From contig NW_002476237.1 of the NCBI RefSeq assembly GCF_000189635.1, forward strand, positions 124,001 through 188,000: a stretch of 64,000 nucleotides of DNA, written 5' to 3'. Each line of letters begins with the position of its first letter. Within the stretch, counting starts at the first letter, position 1. Origin of the DNA: Tetrahymena thermophila SB210 (taxonomy: Eukaryota > Ciliophora > Oligohymenophorea > Hymenostomatida > Tetrahymenidae). The notes below the pieces were generated by a model, which did no database searches, was not told the DNA's origin, and was given only the letters and a program-made list of their open reading frames with translations. Of this stretch, positions 39,931 to 51,691 are shown piece after piece. Position numbers and translations under genes: made by a program.

Positions 39931-42370
39931 ATTGGGATAGACTTTGGCAATACATATTCTTCTGTAGCTATTGTATAAGAAGGTTAATTAATAATCATTC
40001 CAAATGAATATGGTAATTATTTATTCTCATTTATAATTCTAAAATGAAACAAATTTAATTGATATATCTAGCTTATGATTCTGATTCATTATTTTTATTC
40101 TAATTATTAAATTAATTTTATTCTTCTAATTTATAATCTTAATAACAAAAGGTAATACAGAAACTCCCTCTGTTGTGTCCTTTGCAGAAGATAAAATATT
40201 TGTTGGAGAATAAGCTATTCATTAATATTAAAATAATCCATCTAGATCAGTTTAAAAAATTAAGAAACTGATAGCACAGGATTAAAAAGATATTGTTCTA
40301 CAAAATAGTCAGGATTTTCTGTCTTAAAACATAACTAAAAATAATACAATTTCTGAAATCATAGATAAAGAAGGAAGTGAAGCCCATACAACTGAAGAAG
40401 TTACTGCTAAGATACTATCTAAGATGAAGGTAATTAAATTAAGTGTTGCAATAATATAAATTAAAATAAAAGTAAACCCCCCAAAATAAAAAACAATTAA
40501 AAATTTATTTTGGATACCCCATATTAAATATAGAGTGGGTAAGAAACAGTGTAACTAGAGAGAGTTCAATTAATTTACTAAAAAAAAATTAGCAAATTAA
40601 TTATTTTTTCAAAATCAAACTAAATAATTAATTAATATATAAATTTTAGGAAAGTTTAATTCTTTAAAATAAATTTAATAAAGCTTATTTTTTGAATTAA
40701 TTATTATTTTTAAGTAAATAGCAGAAAATTTCTTAGGAACTGAAATTAAGTATGCTATTTTATCTATTCCTGCTTATTTAAGCTATTCCCAAAAATAATC
40801 TATAGTTAATGCTGCTTCAATAGCTGGCTTAGAAGTTTAATTTGTTTTAAATGATTATAAAGCAGCTATTCACTCTTATGATCTTGAAGACTAAAATGAT
40901 AAAAATGCTTTGGTTTTTCATTTGGGTGGAGCTACAATGGAAGTTTCAATTTTAAATATTGATGAAGGTGTTATTGATAATATTGCTTCTTGTAGTGACA
41001 TAAACTTCGGTGGTGAAGTTTTTGATCAAAGAGTTGTAGAATATTTCATTAAGCTTATTCTTTAGAAATATGGCAAAGATATTTCTATTGATTAAATAGC
41101 TCTCTAAAAATTAAGAATAGAAGTTGAAGCTGCAAAAAAATAGCTTTCTTCTTTATTAAAATCTTAAATAAAAATTTAAAATTTAGTTGATGGTTTAGAT
41201 TTTAGTGAAGAACTGACTAGAGAAAAATTTGAAGAAATAAATACAGATTTATTTTAGAAAGTGACGAATACGATATAAGAAGTTTTGAATCAATCAGGTC
41301 TCAATAAGATCGATATAGATAACATCATCTTGATAGGTGGTTCTACTTATATTCCGAAAATTAGAAAATCTATTTAAGAATTTTTTGGTAAAGAACCCAA
41401 AGTAAGTATTAAACCAAATGAAGTTGTTGCAATAGGCTTAGCCAGTAAAATTAACTCAATTTACAATCGAGATAATTATTTGTGCAGCATGTGTCTTTAT
41501 AACAGTCATATCTCTCTAGGTATTGAAATGGATGATGGTGTTATGTCTATACTAATCCCAAGAGACTCATATTTACCTAGCTAAAGAACAAAAAAATTTA
41601 TATTTAATCAAGACAACCAATAGCAGAAACTTAGATTAAAATTTTTCTAAGGTGAAAGATTACTTACTAAGGATAATTTTTTCATAGATGAATTAGAACT
41701 TAAAATTCCTTAGATACAGCAAGGTAAAATCGAAGTTGAAATTACAGCTTAAATGATTTGTGATGGTACAGTACAAGTAACAGCAGTAGAAAAATCTACA
41801 AATGTAATGAATTCAATAACATTTGAATCTATTCCTATAGAATTTGGAACTTTAGATTTTGAGGAGAGTAATTTTTTAATTAGATATTATAACTTGAATT
41901 TAAAGTAATTAAAAAATTATAAAATATATTTTTAACAAATAGATATCAATTATGAAGCTATGCTTTTTTAATTTAAAGATTAGATCACTAAAGAAAATAT
42001 CTAATCAAAAAAATCCTTGAAAACTTATCTGAACTTTGTAAAAAGTATATTAGATACAGAAGAGTAGAAGCATGTTTATAAAATCAGTAATTGTGATAAA
42101 AAAATTATCAATTAGACAATAAAAGAAATTTAGAACTGGCTAACTACTAATCCTGAAGCTGATAAAACAGAATATGAATTAAGAAAAAAAAATCTAGAAA
42201 AGTAATTAATTAATTAGAAATTTAATATCTTTATACTGATTATTTTAAAATTATATAGTATTTTTAAGCCTATATTTAGTAAGAAATAGCAAAATAATGA
42301 GGATTTGTAATACAAATTAGAATATTAAAGGTTTTTGATCTCTGAATATGATTATAATTTATATTATTGA
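39850..42370 (+). CDS. Divergent ER-targeted Hsp70-like protein A
   Basis: Exons 39850-40012, 40152-40429, 40715-42370; 698 residues. A signal peptide ([20 protein letters not shown]) leads into an Hsp70 ATPase domain: [64 protein letters not shown], then a substrate-binding-like domain ([17 protein letters not shown]). Residues needed for ATP hydrolysis in Hsc70 are replaced: K71 by Ile (GEQAIHQ), D199 by His ([11 protein letters not shown]), E175 by Asp (LNDYKAA) and T13 by Asn. The lid ends in a hydrophobic segment ([14 protein letters not shown]) and a basic tail, with no KDEL. An ATP-binding or scaffold function in the secretory pathway is inferred. Tandem with gene B. Confidence 0.88.
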
Positions 42371-43031
42371 ATTTCTTCAAATAATTATAAAATAAAATTA
42401 AATATTTAATTAAATATTCATCATTGATTTTCTCAATAAAAAATAAATGCTATTTAGCTTATTTTATTTAGAATAATACTATTATCTTTTAATGTATTTT
42501 AATATAATATTTATATTTAGTAATTAACTTTTATTAAAACATAACCTAATTCATTAGACTTTTCATTAATATACCTTAAATTTTTATATATATTGTGGAA
42601 TATTAGATTAGTTTTTTTAAAATTAATAATAAACATAACACTTTTAATAAATAAATAAATAAATAATTCAAAAATTTTTAAAAAATAATAAATAAGGTAT
42701 ATTTATTTATTTATTTATTAATTTATTACTTTTTGTTTACCATTTTAATTAATATATAAGTAATTAGAATATTTAAAATTAAAAAAACTACTATTTTGTT
42801 TTTGAAATATTTTTTCATCTCAATATTTTGTTAAACATTTGAAAAAGAATAATTTTATTTTCTAATAGCTTGTTTAAATTTTAACATAAATATTTCCTAA
42901 TAGATCAGTTTTAACAATTTTTTGATGAATTTATTAATTTAAACAATATAAAAGAATGTTTAAATTTATTGGGATATAGAACAAATAAATTTGCCTAAAA
43001 TTAGTAATATTTTTTATTAATTTAAAAACTT

Positions 43032-43105
43032 CTATAATTTTCAACGTGTCGATTGTCTGCTAAATCCAAAAAACTGTTTTAATTTATGCACGTGTAATAA
43101 ATATC
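43032..43105 (+). promoter_or_regulatory. Conserved upstream element (copy 3 of 4)
   Basis: CTATAATTTTCAACGTGTC, TCTGCTAAATCCAAAAAA and TGCACGTGTAATAAATATC in the same order as in gene A. Confidence 0.45.
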
Positions 43106-43162
43106 TATATTTTTAAGAATTTAGACTTAAATTGGTAGCCTATATAATTCATATAAAAATTT

Positions 43163-43225
43163 CTATAATTTTCAATTTGTCTATAGTCTGCTAAATCCAA
43201 AAACTGTGCACGTGTAATAAATATC
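43163..43225 (+). promoter_or_regulatory. Conserved upstream element (copy 4 of 4)
   Basis: Shortened copy about 100-150 bases before the start of gene B: CTATAATTTTCAATTTGTC, TCTGCTAAATCCAAAAA, TGCACGTGTAATAAATATC. Its first ACGTGT core has changed to ATTTGT. Confidence 0.45.
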
Positions 43226-43318
43226 CATATTTTTATGAATTTAGATTTAAATAAAAAAAAAGAATAAAAAAGTAATAAATTAATATAATACAATATCCAA
43301 TTTAATTCAAACATAAAA

Positions 43319-45952
43319 ATGAACTCTAAATTGCTATTTTTGACAATTATAATCCTATAATTTTATTTTATAAATTCAGAGGATTTAAAAGATCATATTG
43401 CGATAGACTTTGGCAATACATATTCTTCTGTAGTTATTGTATAAGGAGGTAAAGTAATAATCATTCCAAATGAATTTGGTAATTATTTATAAAATGATAA
43501 ATATTTTTTTATTTAATTCTATTTATAATTCTAAAACTTAACAAATTTAATTGATATATCTAGCTTATGATTCATTATTTAACAATTAAGGTTTTATATT
43601 TTATGTTTTATTCTAATTATTTGATTAATTTTATTCTTCTTATTTAAAACTAATCTAATTTATAATTTTAACTATAAAAGGTAATACAGAAACTCCCTCT
43701 GTTGTGTCCTTTGCAGAGGATAAAATATTTGTTGGAGAATAAGCTATTCATTAATATAAAAATAATCCATCTAGATCAGTTTAAAAAATTAAGAAACTGA
43801 TAGCACAGGATTAAAAAGATATTGTTCTACAAAATAGTCAGGATTTTCTGTCTTAAAACATAACTAAAAATAATCGAATTTATGATATCATAGATATAGA
43901 AGGAAGTGAAGTCCATAAAACTGAAGAAGTCACTGCTATGATACTATCAAAGATGAAGGTAATTAAATTAAGTGCTGCAATAAAATAAATTAAGATAAAA
44001 AAGTAAATCCCCAAAATAAAAAAACAATTTAATAATTTAGTTTTGATTAAAAAAATTTATGGAATAGTTTCTCAAAAATTTTACTCTTTCATAAAACTCA
44101 AACTAAATTATGAATATAATGTAATATAACTTAGAGTTTCAAAAGTTATTTTTATTAATAACTTAATTTTTATTTTAATTTTCAATCAACAATATTTTTT
44201 AATTTTATGGACTTTTTGATCCCCGTAGTAAAATATATAGTGAGTAAGTAACAGTGTTACTAGAGTTCAATTAATTTACTAAAAAAAAGTTAACAAATTA
44301 ATTATTTTTTCATATTCAAACTAAATAATTAATTAAAATATAAATTTTAGCAAAGTTTAATTCTTTAAAACCTTTAATCAATTTAATATAGCTTATTGTA
44401 GAATAAATTTTATTATTTTAAGTAAATAGCAGAAAATTTCCTAGGAAATGAAATTAAGTATGCAATTTTATCTTTTCCTACTTATTTAAGCGATGCCCAA
44501 AAATAAACTATGGTTAATGCCGCTTCAATAGCTGGCTTGGAAGTTAAAAGATTTTTTAATGATTATAAAGCAGCTATTCACTCTTATGATCTTGAAGACT
44601 AAAATGATAAAAATGCTTTGGTTTTTCATTTGGGTGGAGCTACAATGGAAGTTTCAATTTTAAATATTGATTATGGTGTTATTGATAATATTGCTTCTTG
44701 TAGTGACATAAACTTCGGTGGTGAAGTTTTTGATCAAAGAGTTGTAGAATATTTCATTAAGCTTATTCTTTAGAAATATGGCAAAGATATTTCTATTGAT
44801 TAAATAGCTATCTAAAAATTAAGAATAGAAGTTGAAGCTGCAAAAAAATAGCTTTCTTCTTTATTAAAAACTTAAATAAAAATATAAAATTTAGTTGATG
44901 GTTTAGATTTTAGTGAAGAACTGACTAGAGAAAAATTTGAAGAAATAAATACAGATTTATTTTAGAAAGTGACGAATACGATATAAGATGTTTTGAATAA
45001 ATCTGGTCTCAATAAGATCGATATCGATAATATCATCTTGATTGGTGGTTCTACGTATATTCCGAAAATCAGAAAATCTATTTAAGAATTTTTTGGTAAA
45101 GAACCCAAAGTAAGTATTAAACCAAATGAAGCTGTTGCAATAGGCTTAGCTAGTTAATTTGATGTAATTTAGTATAAAAATGATTTAGAAATTTTACTTT
45201 AATTTGAAGTCAATCCTATTTCTCTAGGTATTGAAACGGATGATGGCATTATGTCTATACTAATCCCAAAACAATCATATTTACCTTACAAAAAAACAGA
45301 AAAATTCATATTTAATCAAGACAACCAATAGTAGAAGCTTAGATTAAAAATTTTTTAAGGTGAAAGATTACTTACTAAGGATAATTTTTTCATAGATGAA
45401 TTAGAACTTAAAATTCCTTAGATACAGCAAGGTAAAATCGAAGTTGAAATTACAGCTTAAATTGAATGGATGGGAGGACTTGTAAATATAACAGCAGTAG
45501 AAAAATCTACAAATGTAATGAATTCAATAACATTTCAATCAAATCCTATAAAACCTGAAATTTAAGCTTTTGAGGGTATATTTTTAATTAGATATTATAG
45601 CTTTAATTTAAAGTAATAAAAATCTTATAAAATTTATTTTTAACAAAAAGATCTAAATTATGAGGCTATGCTTTTTTAATTTAAAGATTAGATCACTAAA
45701 GAAAAAATCAATTCAAAAAACTCCTTGAAATCTTATCTCGACTTTGTGGTGGGTCTATTAGATACCGAAGAGTACAAGGATGTTGATAAAATAAGTAATT
45801 ATGATAAATAAAATATCTAGTAGACCATAAAAGAAATTTAGAACTGGCTTTCTACTAATCCTGAAGCTGATAAAACAGAATATGAATTAAGAAAAAGCAA
45901 TCTAGAAAAGTAATTAATTAATTAGCAATTTAAAATCTTTATACTAAACTGA
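43319..45952 (+). CDS. Divergent ER-targeted Hsp70-like protein B (tandem paralog of A)
   Basis: Exons 43319-43478, 43681-43958, 44423-45952; 655 residues. Same intron positions and phases as gene A, with nearly identical exon 2 and 3 cores, so a recent duplicate. The signal peptide is kept. The same ATPase substitutions occur ([25 protein letters not shown]... after KRFF). The window around 45160-45240 is reworded relative to A (SQFDVIQYKNDLEI instead of [14 protein letters not shown]). An indel after QFKIFIL puts TGA at 45950, so B lacks the hydrophobic tail of A; remnants of that tail remain in the 3' DNA to about 46060. B may therefore be lumenal and soluble while A is membrane-anchored. 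Confidence 0.85.
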
Positions 45953-46966
45953 TTATATTAATATTATATAGTATTTTTAAGCCTATATTTAGTAAGACTT
46001 AGCAAAATAATGAGGATTTGGAATACTAGTTATAATAATAAAAGATTTTTGATCTCTGAATATAATTTGTATTAAATCAAATGAATTTCTTCAAATCTAT
46101 ATAAATTAAAAATAAATATTAATAATTAATCAATTATTTATTATTGATTATCTCAATAAAAAATAAATGTATTTAGCTTATTTTATTTAGAATAATATTT
46201 TTAATTTCGTATGCATTCTAATATTATATTTATATTAAGTAGTTAATTTTAATTAAAACATGATCTAATACATTATATTTTTCATTAAAATACCTTAAAT
46301 GCTTATATTTTAAAGAACTTTAATGTCTTGAAAATCCTTTGTAAGGACTATAAGATAGTCTTCTTTCTGGCTATTGAAATATATAAAAAACAGTTATTTA
46401 AAACAACTTATATAATATATTAATATTAATTTTATTAATTTAGTTTTTAACTAATTTGAGACAAAAATAATACCTTTTGGAATGTAAGTAAAATATATGT
46501 TGTATAATTAACCATAAATTTGCTAAACAACCTAATTTAATTATAATTAATTGAATGCATTTTTTGTAAATTAAATCATAAACCAAGTTTTAATAATAAA
46601 AAAACAATATTAAAAGAAACTTTATAAATCATCTTAAATCATCAAATAAATAATTGTCCATTTATTTATTAATTTGATTATTATAAAAATAAAAATGTCT
46701 TTACTAAATTATTAAAATTATTTTTTTTACATGAAAAATCATTCTTAATTTTGTTCTTAATACATGAAATTAGAAAAATAAAAGTATTTCATAAATTTAT
46801 TAACTTTTAATTTAATAAAATTAAATTTTTAGAAAGTGAGATATTCAAATAAATATCCTTCTTTCTTTCTTTGGCTAATAAAAATAATTATTATTTAGCT
46901 TTATCTACACAAATAATAAATTTTTATTACTCTGTAATCACTTTTATTTTACTGATTAATTTTGAG
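45953..46966. other. Intergenic region
   Basis: The first about 110 bases are the leftover 3' part homologous to the tail of gene A. The rest is AT-rich without recognised features. Confidence 0.5.
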
Positions 46967-48700
46967 ATGGTTGAGTTTCATATTATTGAATTAACAATTC
47001 CAGCAATAAATACCTTAAATTATTTAAATTCATCATAAAAAAATTTCTAATCATTATAAATTAGATAAACTCTAGATCTAATTAGATTACAACCTAAATA
47101 AAACCAATATAAGTCATTAATCTTAAGATTAGAAGATATTAATGATTAAAAACAAATTTAAGATTAATTTTAGCGTTAAGCTTTTTTAAGATATAAAATA
47201 CAAGTAAAGTGGGAAAATCCAAGAGGTAACAATCAAGTGACTTTTAATTTGATCTAATATTTCAAACAAAACTAAATTCACAAGCAGCTTGTAAATTTTG
47301 GATTTATCCTATTCTTAATTTTAAATTACAGTTTGTATTAATGAATTCAATGAGGCTAATTAGAGTAGAAAGATTTAAAGTGATAACACTTATTTTTCTT
47401 TAAAGGGAAGCTATATCAATAAGTTAAATTTATTTCTTTTATAGATAAAAATAGGGACTTTATTTAATTTTTATTCCTAATCTTCAAAAATTTTTATAAA
47501 TCTTGAGCTATTATATTATCACCATTGCAAATTCAATATGCTAAATGTAATTTATAATAAAATCTGATGGGATAATTTAATTAGGATTGTCTATTTATGA
47601 CGAGCAAAATAGGATTATTAAAAATAGAAAACAAAATTATTATGAATACTATTATTTTTGGTAAACAAAAAATTTTTATGAATAATTCAAAACTTCTGAT
47701 TTAAGTTAATAAAATATGTTTAGATTCATACGATTTTCAAAGGAGATCACTCCTTAAAATGTTAAGCAATTATTGATTTAATTATTGCAAGGGAATTATT
47801 CAAGATATAAAATTTGTCATTTTATTTAAAGATTATAATTATAAAGGTATTTCCAAATAGTAAAAAAAATGAATATTCTATACTTTAATTTTCAAAGTAA
47901 AGATATTTTTATCTTACAATCAAATATTTATTAGCAAATTAGAAAACAAGTCAATCTATTAATTAATAATATAAACTTATTAAAGGAGGTAAACTTCACT
48001 ATTTATAAGAAAATTGCTTGGATATTATTTAATTAATAATATTATTCTGATGTTGTCTAGTGTTTAAGGTTTATGCGATAAGTAATTACAGCCTATAATT
48101 ATAAATTATTTCTAAATGATGTTAAATTTATTACAAAAGTTAAGCAAATAAATACTGTTTGTTATGTATTAGGGAAAATTTAATTCCCTAATGAATCTAT
48201 TTTATGAAGTTATCAAAATATAATGAATCTAATTTTGTTTGATTCCTTTTTTAAAAGAAGTAATTAATTTATAAAGATATTTTAACTGCATCTGCTAGCT
48301 GTAAATTCAGGTTAGATATTTATTTATCTAGAAAAATTATAGTTAATTAAAAAATGATTGTTTACAGTACGGGTTTCAAGTTTTTAGCCAGAAAGATTTA
48401 CTTGAAAGGAAAGATGTATTGTCTCTTTTTAAATAATAAAATTAGTTCGTTGATCTCTGAAGAAAGCTTTTCCAAAATAATCAAGAAAAGTGTAAAATTA
48501 GATTAGAGTTGCAAATGTAAAGTAAAATAGACCTAATTAAATTGATCGCATTATTGTATGTAAATTAGAAAGTTATAATATATGAAAAGAAGCAAGTAGT
48601 AAACTACATATAGCTATTTCAATATTTATTAAAAGAATCAAGGAAGCTGGGTGGGGATCAATCCTTTCTTATATTTTAAAATGCATAATAATTAATTAAA
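46967..48700 (+). CDS. Ciliate-specific hypothetical protein, possibly TPR-like; 3' end unresolved
   Basis: Exons inferred from phase: 46967-47290, 47332-48165, 48311-48415, 48467 onward. It starts MVEFHIIELTIPAINTLN, followed by KWENPRGNNQVTFNLIQ. The large second exon reads GLSIYDEQNRIIKNRKQNYY, then IAWILFNQQYYSDVVQCLRF and similar helical segments that resemble tetratricopeptide spacing, but no confident family match. Introns are short (41, 145 and 51 nt). The last frame stays open into the next gene, so another intron or stop near 48600-48800 is missing from this model. Start chosen as the first in-frame ATG. Confidence 0.5.
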
Positions 48701-48849
48701 ACAGAAAAAAAAATATAAACTCATAAATTAATTAATTAAAAAAGAAATATTATCCAATAAATTTTGCTCCTAATAATTTACTGCTTCCCTTTAAAAAAGT
48801 AAAGAATCAAAAATAATACTCACTAGGCACATATTATTATTACATAAAA

Positions 48850-50217
48850 ATGTTATCCTCATAATCTGATTTATTTTAAGAGCCTTCTTGTGATGATAGC
48901 AATCAAGGGATATTTAATGAGAATTCTGTTTAATATTTGTGTAATCACAATTAATCTTTCTTTTCATAGCAATCAAGCACATCTTCTTAGGATAAATGTC
49001 CTTCTTACTTACTTTGTGATGAAACAATTCCAATAAGAAAGGATCAAGCAACTAACGGCTAATAGAATTTAAAGATTCCTTAGTAGCTATTCATTAAGAA
49101 CCCATAAAATAAAATGGTCATACTCAGTAAAAAGAATATGAAAAAACAAGTCGAAATCAACAGTAATACTTCTTTGACACATTTCGGTTGCAACCTCGGT
49201 ACTTCAGAAACAGTTGAATCTGATGATAACAAATCTGAGAGTGCAGACGAAAGTGTTAAGAGATCATCCTGGGAAAATTTATAAATATCTTAACAAGCAG
49301 AAGATGATGATGATTCAAACTGTTTTTAGCTTAAAAAGAAATTTATTAGCCCCCGTTCAGTTGAAAAATTAAATGCTGAAAAGAATTAAAAAAAACAAAG
49401 TTAATTAGATTTAGCTCTCTCATCTTACATTCCTAAAAACTATCAAAACAATAATAAATTAGCATCTTTAAACCGTAACCCTAGGCTGAATCGCCTAAAA
49501 AAAATGAATAATTAATAAGATGTAAATTTCTAGGCTAATGTTGTTAGAAACCATTCTTTAAATGAAAGAGTCAATACTGAACCAGTAGCTTCTAGGTCTA
49601 ATACTCCAATTAGAGAAAAAGTATCAGGTCCAAAGAATTAAATTTATGTTTAAGGTAAACTATTCTAGAATCGTAGCAATTCAATAAACGGTGCCTATTT
49701 AAAATAAAATCCACAATAGATTTAGTAATAATTTGAAAACGAAAAAAGAAGGATATAAAGTCACAACTTTCGTTCTAATTCCTTAGCTATTTAAGAAAAG
49801 ATACCTGCTAGTCTTTTGCAAAAAGAAATTGATAATCTCTTCTAAACACCATCTTCTTAAAAACTAAAGACCGAGAGTAGTCTTAATACACGTAAAAATT
49901 CTCATAATGCTCCTTTTATGATAAATCGTTAAATGATGTCACCTATGAGAAAAAGACCTCTTCTATAACCTGTTAAGATTCAAAGTAAAATAGAATACGA
50001 AAGAGAAGCTATGGAATTAATAAAGTACTACGATTGCAAATCAAGCTAATAATAATCATTTTCAGAGTCTCCTGTCAAATCTAAAATGATCTCTCCAGTA
50101 AAGCCTAATAAAAAATTTACAGATTCCCTTTTCAAGCTTTCTAACTAAATAACTGAACTAGAAAAATCAATGCTTTCATCATATTACAAAGACTTTATTC
50201 GCATAACTCCTATGTGA
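48850..50217 (+). CDS. Hypothetical disordered protein, 455 aa
   Basis: Single exon, ATG at 48850 (MLSSQSDLFQEPSCDDSN) to TGA at 50215. Rich in Ser, Asn, Gln and Lys throughout, with many SP/TP sites (SPRSVEKL, SNTPIREK, SESPVKSK, MISPVKPNKK) that could be CDK/MAPK-type phosphorylation sites. The C-terminus has a short helical stretch (LFKLSNQITELEKSMLSSYY). No domain recognised. Composition suggests a regulatory or scaffold protein. Frame is supported by use of less AT-rich codons across the whole length compared with the flanks. Confidence 0.75.
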
Positions 50218-51691
50218 AATAAATAAAGTTTACTTACTTTATGAGTAAAAAATAAAATCAAATGACTTATAAAAATGAACAAATATTGAATTCAAATATG
50301 ATTTTATTAATAAAAAATATTTAAAATTTAATAATTAATTTTCCAAACACAACTAAGCATTAAAAAAAATTATAACTAATATGAAAAAGTAATAACAAAT
50401 AAATAACAAACATTTGAAAATATATAAATTATATACATAAAAAAATTAACAAAAATCATAATAACTGTAAAGAAACTAACAAAATTGAAAACTAACAAAA
50501 TTAATAAATATTTAATTAATAAATTCAGTAACAAATTATATTTAATATCTATATTAGATTGTAACAACATTTTCCTTTAAAATATTCCTATTAATTTTAT
50601 CAAAATTTAATTTCCTTTTTACAATCAATCAATCAATCTTATTTTCTATTATGATAAAATCTTCCATAAAATATTTATAATTCTTTAATATCTCTATCAG
50701 AATATTTGTTAATAATAAAAATGATAAATTTTTATTTATTTATTTATTCATTTTAGCAATTTTAAATTTCATTTGGAGTTTTTCTTTTTTTTAATTTAAA
50801 AATTTAAATATCAAAATCAGTAAGACTCATAGGATTATTAATTTTCCTTTCTAGAATTGTGTAGTACCATCTAATATCTATAAGAAATAAAGTAATCAGC
50901 TTAACTATAAAATAGATAAATATAGAGGGCTGCTTTTCTTAAAATTTTAATCAAATTCATTTTTATTTTGAATAAATTTTCAAAAATGGGGTCTAAATTA
51001 GCAAAGGATTAAATTAGTGAGAACTGATAGTATATTATATATTTTTGCTAATTGTAAAATTTAAGATTGATAAAAATTTTAAGTAAGTAAAAATAATAAG
51101 TAAATTTGATTACAAATTAAAGTTTTAGATATTAAAATGCTTACATAAAATTGAATTAAAAAAGGAAGGTCTCTAAATTAAATGAAGTTACTTCTTTTTT
51201 AAATATAATTTAAAATTAAAGAAAATTTTTTAAATTAATTCGAACTAATAAAGATTTTAAAAATTTTATTATGTAAATTTTATTTACATTCATAAACCTG
51301 ATTACTTCATAAGAAGTATTTAGAATATTTTTAGATTAAAGTAAGTAAGTAATTCATTCATTTATTAATTGATATATTAGAATTTTATTTCCTAAATTGA
51401 ACTAACAAGATAGATATTGATTTTTTTACAATGAATTAAAAAATTCTTAAATTTTTTATTTTTTATAATATATTAAGAAATTATTTTTGAAATATTGTAA
51501 TAGTAAGATTTTATTTTAATTTTTTATTTAATTTTAAGATAATAATAAATAAATACTCAATTTATTTATATAAAACAAATTAATAAATTTAATAATTTAG
51601 GGTAAAATGAATTAATTTTTAAATATTTAAAATTTGTTAATAATTAATTGATTTATTGGATAAAATTAAATCAATAAAATTTTATTTAATT
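50218..51691. other. Convergent intergenic region, 1.5 kb
   Basis: Very AT-rich spacer between a plus gene and the minus-strand ACSL gene. No gene or ordered repeat seen. Confidence 0.5.

Larger units (their letters stand above)
42371..43318. other. Upstream region of Hsp70-like gene B, third copy of the leader repeat
   Basis: From about 42644 the sequence is homologous to 38849-39350, but more diverged than the two tandem copies are from each other. It contains two further copies of the conserved upstream element, the second produced by an internal duplication of about 130 bp. Confidence 0.7.

Noticed and set aside
50376-50570. Minus ORF of 64 aa, hydrophobic
   Set aside because: Composition-driven Leu/Ile/Phe string from AT-rich spacer with no supporting context.
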